A stretch of 10,070 nucleotides of DNA from Lysobacterales bacterium UBA5700 (GCA_002420085.1 DIHI01000085.1:4257-14326), one strand, 5' to 3'; shown: positions 1 to 8,641, counted from the first letter of the stretch. Notes: a model not told the origin generated them from the letters alone. Program-made: numbers and translations.

Positions 1-1
1 C

Positions 2-577
<576 letters not shown>

Positions 578-592
578 GACGCTGACGATCGC

Positions 593-1561
593 GTGGCCAG
601 CCAGTCGCAGTCCGGTCCAACCGGCGGTCGCATCGTCGAGGGCAGCCTCGAAACCCTCAAGCTGATGGCCCTGCTGGTGGTGGCGGTGCTGCTGATGATC
701 GGTGATCGTCGCGGCGGCTGGCTGGAGCAGGTCCGCGAGGGTGCCGAGACCATGCTCGATCCGGTCTATCGCACGGTCGGCCTGCCCGGCCGACTGGCCG
801 ATGCGGCCCGCGAGACGCTGGTGACCCGAGCCAGCCTGATGGCCGACAACCGACGGATGACCGAGGAGTTGCTGGTGCTGCGCGCCCGGAGCGAGCGTCT
901 GGAGTCGCTGCTGCACGAAAACCGCCGGCTGCGAGAACTGCTCGGCGGTACCCGTGGTTTGCAGGTCGAGGCGCGTCTGGTCGGGCTGCTGGATGTCGAT
1001 CTGGATCCTTTCCGGCATCAGGTGATGCTCGATCACGGCAGTGCCCTCGGGCTGGCGCCAGGTCAGGCGCTGATCGATGGCGGCGGGGTGTTCGGGCAGG
1101 TGGTGCGCACCTCCGAGCACCATGCGACCGCCTTGCTGGTGACCGATCCCGACCATGCGGTGCCGGTGCAGGTGGTGCGCTCCGGGCTGCGCCTGCTGGC
1201 ATTCGGAACCGGCGATCGTGACCGGCTGGAACTACGCAACATTCCGCGCAGTGGCGACATCCAGGTCGGCGACGATCTGGTCACCTCGGGCATCGGCGGA
1301 ACCTTTCCGGCCGGTTTCCGGGTCGGGTCGGTGATGGCGCTGGACGATGATCCGATCCGGCAGTTCCGGATCGGTCAGGTGCGGCCGGCGGCGGCGCTCG
1401 ACCGCAGTGGCGAGGTGCTGGCAATCTGGACCCGGACGGTCGATTTCGAGCCGGCTGGGCCACCCTTGCCGCCCCCCCAGCCGGCGCCCGACGCCTTACG
1501 ACCGAACGCGCCGAGCGAGCCGCCGACGCAGACGGTGTCGGGGCCGGAGATGCGGCCATGA
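593..1561 (+). CDS. mreC: Rod shape-determining protein MreC
   Basis: MreC is a bitopic inner-membrane protein. Its periplasmic domain bridges MreB/MreD to PBP2 and activates PBP2-RodA. The 322-residue product has a short cytoplasmic tail and one membrane segment at about residues 22-38. A coiled coil follows at about 75-115, rich in Arg, Leu and Glu. The beta-barrel MreC domain at about 120-285 includes the IDGGGVFGQVV, DPDHAVPVQV and GDDLVTSGIGGTFPAGF stretches. The tail from about 286 is Pro-rich and probably disordered. The chosen start is GTG at 593. It is the first start codon after the in-frame mreB stop and leaves a normal pre-membrane tail. No strong Shine-Dalgarno precedes it, so read-through coupling from mreB is plausible and the exact start is less sure than the gene. 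The stop (TGA 1559-1561) overlaps the mreD ATG. Confidence 0.95.
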   Translation: MASQSQSGPTGGRIVEGSLETLKLMALLVVAVLLMIGDRRGGWLEQVREGAETMLDPVYRTVGLPGRLADAARETLVTRASLMADNRRMTEELLVLRARSERLESLLHENRRLRELLGGTRGLQVEARLVGLLDVDLDPFRHQVMLDHGSALGLAPGQALIDGGGVFGQVVRTSEHHATALLVTDPDHAVPVQVVRSGLRLLAFGTGDRDRLELRNIPRSGDIQVGDDLVTSGIGGTFPAGFRVGSVMALDDDPIRQFRIGQVRPAAALDRSGEVLAIWTRTVDFEPAGPPLPPPQPAPDALRPNAPSEPPTQTVSGPEMRP

Positions 1562-2034
1562 TCCGCCGTTCACCGGCCTGGCTGCTGGCCGCTTCAGCGA
1601 CCCTGGCGATCCTGCTCGGCATGCTGGCATTGCCGGACTGGCTGGCGCCCTGGCGGCCGTTCTGGCTGGGTCTGGTGCTGACCTACTGGCTGCTGGAGGC
1701 GCCGGAGCGGACCGGGCTCGGTCTGGCCTTCGGGCTGGGCCTGGTCGCCGATCTGAGCTACGGTTCACTGTTCGGAGAGCATGCGCTGCGGCTGTGCATG
1801 CTGGCCTTCATCGTCCAGCGCTTTCGTGCCCAGATTCGCTTCCACCATCCGGTCCAGCAGTCCGTGGGCGTACTGGCGCTGCTGTACAACGATCGGCTGA
1901 TCGCGCTGGTGATCCGCCTGGTTTCCGGCGAGGGAATGCCGCCACCAAGTTACTGGTATGCGCCGATGGTCGGTGCGCTGCTGTGGCCGCTGGTGTTCGC
2001 GCTGCACGACAATCTGCGTCTGCGACTGCGATGA
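1558..2034 (+). CDS. mreD: Rod shape-determining membrane protein MreD
   Basis: MreD is a small polytopic inner-membrane protein of the elongasome that works with MreC and PBP2-RodA. The 158-residue product is mostly hydrophobic, with about five or six membrane segments. It carries the family hallmark GLGLVADLSYGSLFGEHAL in the middle, then a basic stretch (RFRAQIRFHHP) typical of a cytoplasmic loop. Length is normal for the family (~160). The ATG at 1558 overlaps the mreC stop as ATGA. A GGAG at 1546-1549, 8 bases upstream, is a good ribosome binding site and supports this start. The stop TGA (2032-2034) in turn overlaps the mrdA start. MreD diverges quickly in sequence, so the identification rests on position and this motif together. 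Confidence 0.93.
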   Translation: MIRRSPAWLLAASATLAILLGMLALPDWLAPWRPFWLGLVLTYWLLEAPERTGLGLAFGLGLVADLSYGSLFGEHALRLCMLAFIVQRFRAQIRFHHPVQQSVGVLALLYNDRLIALVIRLVSGEGMPPPSYWYAPMVGALLWPLVFALHDNLRLRLR

Positions 2035-3998
2035 AACGCCGACTCACCGGGTTCTCGTCGGCCGCGATCAAGAATCCGCGCATGGAGGCGTTCGTGTTCC
2101 GACGCCGAGCGGCGCTGGCATTCGTGGCAGCCCTGCTGGCGACCGTGATGCTGGCGACTGGCTATGCCCGCTTGCAGGCGGTGGAGCACGAACAATACCG
2201 GACCCGCTCGGAATCGAACCGGATCAAGGCACGGCCAATCCTGCCCGAGCGCGGCCTGATCCTCGATCGCAACGGCGAACTGCTGGCCGACAATCGGCCG
2301 GCCTATCGGCTGGAACTGATCCCCGAGCAGGTTGCCGATCTGGCCGCAACACTGGACGGTCTGGCCGAGTTGATCGGGCTGGGCAGTGAGGAACGCGAAC
2401 GCTTCGAGCAGGCGCGACGAGCCGCGCGGGCGTTCAATCCGGTACCGGTGCGCTATCGCCTGAGCGAGGCCGAGGTGGCCCGATTTGCGGTCAATCGGCA
2501 CCGGTTTCCCGGTGTCGATGTAGTGCCGTATCTGAGTCGGCACTATCCACACCGGGAACTGCTGGCGCATGCGCTCGGCTATGTCGGGCAGCCGGCGCCG
2601 GAGGATCTGGTCGCCGATGCCAGTGGTCGCACGGCGATCCTCGGCGAGGTCGGCAAGGCCGGCATCGAGCGCCGCTACGAAACGCTGTTGCGCGGTGAAC
2701 CCGGTTTCGAGCGGGTCGAGCAGAATGCTCGTGGTCGCGATCTGCGGATCATCGAACGCATCCCGCCGCGTGCCGGCAACGATTTGATTCTGTCGATCGA
2801 CATCGGTCTGCAATCGGCCGCGGTGGCGGCGTTCGGCAATCAGCACGGGGCGGCGGTGGCGGTCGATCCGCGCAGTGGCGAGGTGCTGGCCCTGGTCAGC
2901 CTGCCCTCGTTCGATCCCAATCGGTTCATCGGCGGTATTTCGCGCAGCGATTACGCGGCACTGGTGCAGTCGCCATCACGGCCGCTGTTCGATCGGGCGG
3001 TTCAGGGCGGTTACGAACCCGGTTCCACGATCAAGCCGTTCATCGCCCTGGCGGGGCTGGAAACCGGCCTGCGCCGCGCCGATCAGCCGTTTCTTTCGAC
3101 CGGTGCGTTCACCCTGCCCGGCCAACCGCGCGAATACCGCGATTGGCGCAAGGGTGGCCATGGCTGGGTCGATGTGCGGGCGGCGCTGGAGCAGTCGGTC
3201 AATACCTATTTCTACCGCCTGGCTCACGATCTCGGCATCGATCGGATCAGCGAACAGATGCGCCGGTATGGCTTTGGCGAGCCGACCGGGATCGATCTGC
3301 CCGGCGAGGCGGTCGGCATCCTGCCCAGCCGCGCCTGGAAGCAGGCGGTCCGCAACCAGCCCTGGTTTCCGGGCGAAACGGTGATCAGCGGCATCGGCCA
3401 GGGCTTCTGGGTGACCACGCCGCTGCAACTGGCCCGGGCGACGGCGGCCCTGGCCGACGGCGGCCGGCTGCGTTCGCTGCACCTGCTGCGAGCGCGCCGC
3501 AGCGGACCCGGCGAGCCGGTCGAAGTGGTCGCGACCGAGGCTCCGATGGCCGTGCTGGAGCGTCCGGAACTGCTGCGACCGATCCATGAGGGGCTGGTCG
3601 CGGTTCTGCACGGTAGCGCCGGGACCGCACGCGCCAGCGCACCGGTCGGCTATCGCATGGCCGGCAAGACCGGCACTGCCCAACGGGTGACCCGACGCGG
3701 CAACGAGAGTCTGGTACTCGATGAATTGCCATTCGATCTGCGCCACCGCGCCCTGTTCATCGGCTACGCCCCGGCCGACGCCCCGGAACTGGCCCTGGCC
3801 CTGGTGGTCGAGAGCGGCGGTTCGGGGTCGCTGACGGCTGCGCCGGTGGCCCGGCGCATCTTCGATGCCTGGTTGGCCGAGGAGCCAGGGGCCGAGCAGC
3901 CGCGCGCCGCGATCCCGAGCGAGCAGGCGGCCGCGACCGACAGCGCAGCGATAGACGCCGCCGAGCAGCCCCCGGCCGATCCGGAGCGGCAGCCATGA
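2031..3998 (+). CDS. mrdA: Penicillin-binding protein 2 (elongasome D,D-transpeptidase)
   Basis: This class B PBP cross-links new glycan made by RodA during cell elongation and is anchored in the inner membrane facing the periplasm. The 655-residue product has an N-terminal membrane helix at about residues 24-46. A dimerisation/pedestal domain follows, containing RSESNRIKARPILPERGLILDRNG. The C-terminal transpeptidase domain holds the catalytic triad of motifs: S332-T-I-K335 (nucleophile Ser332, in EPGSTIKPF), S389-V-N391 and K546-T-G548. Length is slightly above E. coli PBP2 (633). The excess is mainly a hydrophilic Ala/Glu/Pro-rich tail of about 40 residues that looks disordered. The open frame extends far upstream of 2031. 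ATG 2031 is chosen because it overlaps the mreD stop (ATGA) and gives the family N-terminus; Met18 (2082) is a less likely alternative. No Shine-Dalgarno is evident, so translation probably depends on mreD coupling. The stop overlaps the mrdB ATG. Confidence 0.97.
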   Translation: MKRRLTGFSSAAIKNPRMEAFVFRRRAALAFVAALLATVMLATGYARLQAVEHEQYRTRSESNRIKARPILPERGLILDRNGELLADNRPAYRLELIPEQVADLAATLDGLAELIGLGSEERERFEQARRAARAFNPVPVRYRLSEAEVARFAVNRHRFPGVDVVPYLSRHYPHRELLAHALGYVGQPAPEDLVADASGRTAILGEVGKAGIERRYETLLRGEPGFERVEQNARGRDLRIIERIPPRAGNDLILSIDIGLQSAAVAAFGNQHGAAVAVDPRSGEVLALVSLPSFDPNRFIGGISRSDYAALVQSPSRPLFDRAVQGGYEPGSTIKPFIALAGLETGLRRADQPFLSTGAFTLPGQPREYRDWRKGGHGWVDVRAALEQSVNTYFYRLAHDLGIDRISEQMRRYGFGEPTGIDLPGEAVGILPSRAWKQAVRNQPWFPGETVISGIGQGFWVTTPLQLARATAALADGGRLRSLHLLRARRSGPGEPVEVVATEAPMAVLERPELLRPIHEGLVAVLHGSAGTARASAPVGYRMAGKTGTAQRVTRRGNESLVLDELPFDLRHRALFIGYAPADAPELALALVVESGGSGSLTAAPVARRIFDAWLAEEPGAEQPRAAIPSEQAAATDSAAIDAAEQPPADPERQP

Positions 3999-5104
3999 TC
4001 CCCGGATTGCACCAGGCCCGCATCTGGACGGCCCGGATCGCTTCCCGGCTGGATCCGGTGCTGCTCGGTCTGCTGCTGCTGCTGATGGCGCTCAGTCTGG
4101 CCGTGCTGTTCAGCGCCAGCGGCGGTCGCGAGAGCGTGGTCATCGCCCAGGGTGTGCGCTTCGGCATCGGCTTGACGGCGATGCTGGCGATCGCCCAGAT
4201 TGCGCCGACCCAGTTGCGGACCTGGTCGCCCTGGCTGTACCTGGCCAGCCTCGGCCTGCTGGCGCTGGTGCCGGTCTTCGGCAGCGGCCGCAGCGGCCAG
4301 CACTGGCTCGACCTCGGAGTGTTCTACCTGCAACCAGGCGAACTGCTCAAGCTGAGCGTGCCGATGATGCTGGCCTGGCTGCTGCATCGGGCCGTGCTGC
4401 CACCGACGCCGACGGTGCTGCTGGCCGGACTGGCGCTGATCGGTCTGCCGACCCTGATGATCGCGATCCAGCCCGACCTGGGGACCGCCGTGCCGGTCGC
4501 GGCCAGCGGGGTGCTGGCGATCTTTCTGGCCGGGCTGTCGTGGCGCTGGATCGCCGGGCTCGGGCTGGCCGGGCTGGCCTCGGCGCCATTGGCCTGGCTG
4601 GCGCTCAAGGACTACCAGAAGCAGCGCATCCTGACCTTCATCGATCCGGAGTCGGACCCGCTCGGCAGCGGCTGGAACATCATCCAGTCGAAGATCGCGG
4701 TCGGCTCGGGCGGCCTGTTCGGCAAGGGCTGGACCGCCGGCAGCCAGGCCCGTCTGGAGTTCCTGCCGGAACAGACCACCGACTTCATCTTCGCGGTGCT
4801 GGCGGAGGAATTCGGCCTGGCCGGCGTGCTGTTCGCCCTGCTGCTGTACCTGGCCATCCTCGCCCGCTGCCTGTGGATCGCCGCCGAGAGTCGGGACGGC
4901 TTTGGGCGGCTGGTGGTCGGTGCGCTCGGACTGACCTTCTTCCTGTATGTCGTGCTCAACGGCGGCATGATCGCCGGCCTGCTGCCGGTGGTCGGTGTGC
5001 CGATGCCCCTGCTCAGTTTCGGTGGCACTTCGGCCCTGGCCTTCCTGGCTGGTTTCGGACTGGTGATGTCGGTTCACAGTCATCGTCGGTTGCTCGGACA
5101 TTGA
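3995..5104 (+). CDS. mrdB: RodA, SEDS-family peptidoglycan glycosyltransferase
   Basis: RodA polymerises lipid II into glycan strands in the inner membrane as the partner of PBP2. The 369-residue product is polytopic (about ten membrane segments) and matches the family length (E. coli 370). Family markers include HWLDLGVFYLQPGE at 103-116, IQPDLGTA, and the large periplasmic loop with FIDPESDPLGSGWNIIQSKIA. The catalytic-site stretch FLPEQTTDFIFAVLAEE carries Asp263, equivalent to the essential Asp262 of E. coli RodA. The C-terminal LLPVVGVPMPLLSFGGTS is the classic SEDS signature. The usual QPSE motif reads QPGE here (Gly115). The ATG at 3995 overlaps the mrdA stop as ATGA and is preceded by GGAG at 3983-3986 with 8-base spacing. 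The gene ends the five-gene coupled elongasome block. Confidence 0.97.
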   Translation: MIPGLHQARIWTARIASRLDPVLLGLLLLLMALSLAVLFSASGGRESVVIAQGVRFGIGLTAMLAIAQIAPTQLRTWSPWLYLASLGLLALVPVFGSGRSGQHWLDLGVFYLQPGELLKLSVPMMLAWLLHRAVLPPTPTVLLAGLALIGLPTLMIAIQPDLGTAVPVAASGVLAIFLAGLSWRWIAGLGLAGLASAPLAWLALKDYQKQRILTFIDPESDPLGSGWNIIQSKIAVGSGGLFGKGWTAGSQARLEFLPEQTTDFIFAVLAEEFGLAGVLFALLLYLAILARCLWIAAESRDGFGRLVVGALGLTFFLYVVLNGGMIAGLLPVVGVPMPLLSFGGTSALAFLAGFGLVMSVHSHRRLLGH

Positions 5105-5251
5105 CCGGGCCTGAACGACAACGAACAGTCCCGCCGGCCGAATCGAAATCGGGCGTCGGGCCATCGTGTTAGATTTCCCGAGTAGCCCGGCCGAGCGCAT
5201 CGCGAGCGCGCGCCGTGCCGATCACCCACCCTCTCGCTCCGGACCCGACGC
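5105..5251 (+). other. Intergenic gap between mrdB and mltB
   Basis: This 147-base gap follows a run of overlapping genes. It contains no convincing intrinsic terminator, as I see no stem followed by a T tract. A TAGATT hexamer at about 5171-5176 could serve as a -10 element for mltB, but I see no good -35 at the proper distance. Whether mltB has its own promoter or is reached by read-through from the mre-mrd operon cannot be settled from the sequence. Confidence 0.4.
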
Positions 5252-6220
5252 ATGACCCGATCCGCACTCTGGCTCGCCACCCTGCTCGCACTGGCACCGT
5301 CCGCCCAGGCCGACGAGCGTGCCGCCTTCATCAGCCAGACCGCTGCCGAGGCCGGGGTGACCGAGGCCGAGGTGCAGGCACTGCTCGACCAGGCCAAACG
5401 CCAGGACAGCATCCTCGCTGCGATCTCACGACCGGCCGAGGCCAAGCCCTGGCATGCCTACCGGCCGATCTTTCTCGATCCGGGCCGGATCCGGGCCGGA
5501 CAGGCATTCCTGGCCGAACACGGCCACCTGCTGGCCGAAGTGGAAGCCGCGACCGGTGTGCCGGCGACCCTGATCGTGGCGATCATCGGTGTCGAGACCA
5601 ACTACGGCCGCAACACCGGCAGCCATCGGGTACTCGATGCCCTGTACACCCTGGGCTTCCACTACCCGCCCCGGCAGGATTTCTTTCGCCGCGAACTGGC
5701 CCGGCTGGTGCTGCTCGGCAAGACCGAAGCGCTCGATGTGACCGCGCTCAAGGGCAGCTATGCCGGGGCCATGGGCTGGGGCCAGTTCATGCCATCGAGC
5801 TACCTCAACTTCGCGGTCGATGGCGATGGCGATGGCACGCGCGACCTGTTCGGCTCATTGCCCGATGTGTTCGCCTCGATCGCCAATTATTTCGTCGCCC
5901 ATGGCTGGCAGGGGGGCGAGCCGGTGGCGGTCGCCGCTACGCTCGACGGCGAGACGGTCCCGACCGTGCCGACCGGTCTGGAGCCGACCACGACCATCGC
6001 CGAGTTGGCAGCGGCCGGGCTTCGCGCGACCGGAGCCGACCCCGGCGCCGAGCGCAAGGCGGCCGTCCTGGCATTGGCTGGCGTCGATGGACCGGAATAC
6101 TGGCTGACCTTCGGCAACTTCCACGCCATCACCCGCTACAACCGCTCGCCGCTGTACGCCATGGCAGTCCATCAGCTCGCGCTGGCGATCGCCGCCGAAG
6201 GCACCGGGACGGCACCATGA
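5252..6220 (+). CDS. mltB: Lytic murein transglycosylase B (MltB/Slt35 family)
   Basis: MltB cleaves the MurNAc-GlcNAc bond of peptidoglycan, forming 1,6-anhydroMurNAc ends in the periplasm. The 322-residue product begins with a signal peptide ending in AQA-D at about residue 20. There is no lipobox cysteine, so it should be a soluble periplasmic enzyme, unlike the E. coli MltB lipoprotein. The catalytic glutamate lies in IGVETNYGRNTG (Glu115). The substrate-groove stretch SYAGAMGWGQFMPSSY is typical of the family. An EF-hand-like loop with Asp190, Asp192, Asp194 and Asp198 (DGDGDGTRD) matches the calcium-binding loop known in Slt35. The C-terminal FGNFHAITRYNRSPLYAMAV is also characteristic. 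The start at 5252 gives a clean signal peptide, although the upstream ribosome site is weak. The stop TGA (6218-6220) overlaps the rlpA ATG, so the two are probably co-translated. Confidence 0.95.
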   Translation: MTRSALWLATLLALAPSAQADERAAFISQTAAEAGVTEAEVQALLDQAKRQDSILAAISRPAEAKPWHAYRPIFLDPGRIRAGQAFLAEHGHLLAEVEAATGVPATLIVAIIGVETNYGRNTGSHRVLDALYTLGFHYPPRQDFFRRELARLVLLGKTEALDVTALKGSYAGAMGWGQFMPSSYLNFAVDGDGDGTRDLFGSLPDVFASIANYFVAHGWQGGEPVAVAATLDGETVPTVPTGLEPTTTIAELAAAGLRATGADPGAERKAAVLALAGVDGPEYWLTFGNFHAITRYNRSPLYAMAVHQLALAIAAEGTGTAP

Positions 6221-7095
6221 GGCCAGTGGTTCTCCGTGTATTCGCGCTGACGATCCTGGCCGCACTGCTGGCCGCCTGCGGCAGTCAGCCGGCCCGCCGA
6301 CCGCCACCCGATCCCGATTACACGCCCGGCGGACTGTACAAGCCGGGCGTGCTCGATGGCGGCCCGGCGATTCCGCCGGACATCGCCGCCATCCCCGAAC
6401 CGGTGCCGCGCGTGGAGCCGCTGTCGCGCTACGGCAACCGCTCGCCCTACACCGTGCTCGGGCGCAGCTATCGGGTGCTGGCCAGCGCCGAGGGCTATGT
6501 CGAGCGCGGTATCGCGTCGTGGTATGGCGAAAAATTCCACGGCCGGGCCACCTCCAGCCTGGAGCCTTACGACATGTATCGCTTCAGTGCCGCCCACCGG
6601 TCGCTGCCGCTGCCCAGCTACGTTCGGGTCACCAACCTGGAGAACGGTCGCAGTGTGGTGGTACGGGTCAACGATCGCGGCCCGTTCCACGGCGATCGCC
6701 TGATCGATCTGTCCTACGTGGCTGCGGCCAAGCTGGACATCCTCACCCAGGGCGTTGCCGAGGTCGAGGTGCGGGCGCTGACGCCGGGAGAAGGGCCGGT
6801 CCTGGCCGATGCGCCGACCCCGGTCGTACCGGCACCGAGGCCCGACCCTGCAATGCCGGATTTCGGCCGAACCTGGCTTCAGGTCGGCGCCTTCCGTGAC
6901 CGCCGCAATGCCGATGACGTCCAGCGGCGCCTGCTCGACGCCGGGGTCGATCGGATCGAACTCAGTCGCAATCAGGGCGAACGCGAACCGCTGTGGCGGG
7001 TACGGGTCGGGCCGCTCGCACCCGATGCCGTTCAGCGCGAACTGGAACGCCTGCTGCGGCTCGGCTTCGATGCGGTGACCCCGATCCGCGAATGA
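6217..7095 (+). CDS. rlpA: RlpA, septal-ring-type lipoprotein with DPBB and SPOR domains
   Basis: RlpA binds glycan stripped of stem peptides through its SPOR domain. In Pseudomonas aeruginosa it is a lytic transglycosylase acting on those strands. The 292-residue product has a lipoprotein signal with lipobox LLAAC (Cys21) and Gly22 at +2, predicting outer-membrane sorting. A Pro-rich linker leads to the double-psi beta-barrel at about 95-190, which starts with GIASWYGEKFHG. Residues matching the functionally important set of the Pseudomonas enzyme are Glu116 and Asp119 (EPYDM), His127 (AAHRSLPLPS) and Asp153 (VNDRGPF). Their spacing is identical to what I recall (120/123/131/157), so catalytic activity is likely. 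The SPOR domain spans about 218-292 (WLQVGAF to the end). The residue before EPYDM is Leu where Gly is usual. The ATG overlaps the mltB stop by ATGA. Confidence 0.95.
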   Translation: MRPVVLRVFALTILAALLAACGSQPARRPPPDPDYTPGGLYKPGVLDGGPAIPPDIAAIPEPVPRVEPLSRYGNRSPYTVLGRSYRVLASAEGYVERGIASWYGEKFHGRATSSLEPYDMYRFSAAHRSLPLPSYVRVTNLENGRSVVVRVNDRGPFHGDRLIDLSYVAAAKLDILTQGVAEVEVRALTPGEGPVLADAPTPVVPAPRPDPAMPDFGRTWLQVGAFRDRRNADDVQRRLLDAGVDRIELSRNQGEREPLWRVRVGPLAPDAVQRELERLLRLGFDAVTPIRE

Positions 7096-7314
7096 TTCCC
7101 GAGGTCGGGCCGGGGCCCGACCGTCAGACCGCCGGATGCCACGAACACGCATGTGGCATCGGCACGCCAGGGATGGCCGAACCTCGATCGACACGGATGT
7201 ACCCGATCGGCGGAAACGGCGGTGGACATGGGCCGAGCCGCCGACCCGCAATGACCCCGAGCGTGATTTTTCGAGGTTCCCTGGTATTTCCCGAAGCTGG
7301 AGTTCAATCCCACG
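7096..7314 (+). other. Intergenic gap between rlpA and dacA
   Basis: This 219-base gap begins with a strong GC-rich hairpin at 7103-7122. It then runs through sequence with no supportable ORF and ends with a GGAG at 7299-7302, 12 bases before the dacA ATG, a somewhat long spacing. AT-richer sequence at about 7265-7290 (gatttttcga, tggtatttcc) is the best place for a dacA promoter. I cannot assign clear -35 and -10 hexamers there. Confidence 0.4.
7103..7122 (+). repeat. GC-rich stem-loop just after rlpA
   Basis: GGTCGGGC (7103-7110) and GCCCGACC (7115-7122) form a perfect 8-bp stem with a CGGG loop, 7 bases after the rlpA stop codon. No T tract follows, so it is not a standard intrinsic terminator. 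It could protect the 3' end of the mltB-rlpA mRNA or assist Rho-dependent termination; both roles are inference. Confidence 0.6.
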
Positions 7315-8544
7315 ATGAAGGCGTTTTCCACCCTGTTGCCCCTGCTCCTTGCCGCCGCCATGGCGGCGGTCACGCCGACCGGCACCACCGCCCAGACCCC
7401 TGCGGCAACGCCGTCCCCCCGGCCAACTCCGAGCACACCACACGCCCGCCCAGCCCCGATCGCCACGGCACCGAAACCGGTCGCCAGCGCCTGGCTGCTG
7501 ATCGATCACGACAGCGATCAGGTGCTGGCTGGCGAGAATCACGATGTCCGGGTCGAACCAGCCAGCATCACCAAGGTGATGACCTCCTACGTGGTATCGG
7601 CCGAACTGGCTGCCGGGCGAATCAGTCGCGATGATCAGGTTCACATCAGCGAGAACGCCTGGCGCGGCGGTGGTGCCGGCACCGACGGTTCGACCAGTTT
7701 CCTGCCGGTCGGCGGCAAGGTCCGACTGGACGATCTGCTGCACGGGCTGATCGTCCAGTCCGGCAATGACGCCTCGATCGCACTCGCCGAACATGTGGCC
7801 GGCAGCGAAGGCGCCTTTGCCGAACTGATGAATGGCTACGCCGAGCGGCTCGGCCTGACCGGAACCCACTTCGTCAATGCCCATGGCCTGCCCGATCCGG
7901 AGCACTACACGACCGCCCGTGACATCGCCCGGCTGTCGCAGGCGCTGATCCGCGACTTCCCCGAGGACTACGCCTACTATGCCGAGAAGGAATTCACTTT
8001 CAACGGCATCCGCCAGCACAACCGCAACACCCTGCTGTGGCGCGACCCGAGCGTCGATGGCGTCAAGACCGGCCACACCTCCACGGCCGGCTACTGTCTG
8101 GCCGCCTCGGCCAAGCGCGACGAACGCCGGCTGATCTCGGTGGTGATGGGGTCGAGCAGCGAGAAGCAGCGTGCCGACGACAGTCAGGCCCTGCTCAACT
8201 GGGGCTTCGGCATGTTCGAGGGACACACCCTGTACCCGGCCGAGCAACCGGTTTCGGTGCATCGGATCTGGCATGGCAGCAGCGACAGCCTCGCGCTCGG
8301 CCTGACCGAGCCACTGCGACTGAGCGTGCCGCGTGGCCGCTACGCCGATCTCAAGCCGAGCATGGACCTGCCCGAGCCACTGCTGGCACCGGTCAGCAAG
8401 GGTCAGACCATCGGCACCCTGCGGGTGCGATTGGACGACCAGGTCCTGGTCGAACGGCCGTTGATCGCCCTGGCCGATGTCCCGGCGGGCGGTTTCTTCA
8501 CCCGCGTCTGGGACGATCTCACCCTGTGGTGGACATCGGACTGA
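7315..8544 (+). CDS. dacA: D-alanyl-D-alanine carboxypeptidase (PBP5/6 family)
   Basis: DacA removes the terminal D-Ala from peptidoglycan pentapeptides in the periplasm, limiting cross-linking and helping keep cell shape. The 409-residue product has a signal peptide ending near residue 26. A Pro/Ala/Thr-rich linker (about 27-56) is longer than in E. coli PBP5. The peptidase S11 domain holds Ser84-I-T-Lys87, Ser149-Gly-Asn151 and Lys251-Thr-Gly253. The stretch EKEFTFNGIRQHNRN before the KTG motif is a strong family signature. The C-terminal beta domain of PBP5 type covers about 290-385. It ends in a short amphipathic helix (GGFFTRVWDDLTLWW) that should anchor the enzyme to the outer face of the inner membrane. 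The start is ATG 7315 with a distant GGAG. The usual downstream neighbours ybeD-lipB-lipA are absent; an ilv leader follows instead. Confidence 0.96.
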   Translation: MKAFSTLLPLLLAAAMAAVTPTGTTAQTPAATPSPRPTPSTPHARPAPIATAPKPVASAWLLIDHDSDQVLAGENHDVRVEPASITKVMTSYVVSAELAAGRISRDDQVHISENAWRGGGAGTDGSTSFLPVGGKVRLDDLLHGLIVQSGNDASIALAEHVAGSEGAFAELMNGYAERLGLTGTHFVNAHGLPDPEHYTTARDIARLSQALIRDFPEDYAYYAEKEFTFNGIRQHNRNTLLWRDPSVDGVKTGHTSTAGYCLAASAKRDERRLISVVMGSSSEKQRADDSQALLNWGFGMFEGHTLYPAEQPVSVHRIWHGSSDSLALGLTEPLRLSVPRGRYADLKPSMDLPEPLLAPVSKGQTIGTLRVRLDDQVLVERPLIALADVPAGGFFTRVWDDLTLWWTSD

Positions 8545-8603
8545 GCCCCGGCCCCGGATAGCCACCGCCCGGCCGCGCCATGAGCAGGTTTTCTCGCTTC
8601 GGC

Positions 8604-8641
8604 AAAAAACCACCCTCTCCCCGGCCCTCAGCGGGAGAGGG
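8604..8641 (-). repeat. REP-like inverted repeat; intrinsic-terminator shape on the minus strand
   Basis: CCCTCTCCC (8613-8621) and GGGAGAGGG (8633-8641) form a perfect 9-bp stem around an 11-base loop. Sequences of this kind (ctctcccc...gggagaggg) occur as dispersed intergenic repeats in many gammaproteobacterial genomes, so a REP-type element is the likeliest identity. Read on the minus strand, the stem is followed within three bases by six T (A tract at 8604-8609). That is the layout of an intrinsic terminator for leftward transcription, although no leftward gene is visible to the right. On the plus strand no T tract follows the stem. Only one copy lies in this window, so its dispersed nature cannot be shown here. 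Confidence 0.6.

Noticed and set aside
1347..2030. In-frame upstream extension of mrdA by 228 codons
   Set aside because: The extension is Arg/Ala/Gly-rich out-of-frame translation of mreC and mreD. The PBP2 N-terminus with its membrane helix begins at ATG 2031, which overlaps the mreD stop.
3764..5200. A minus-strand open frame of 478 codons antisense to mrdB
   Set aside because: The translation is dominated by Gln, Gly, Arg and His with no domain, and it lies wholly opposite conserved RodA/PBP2 coding sequence.
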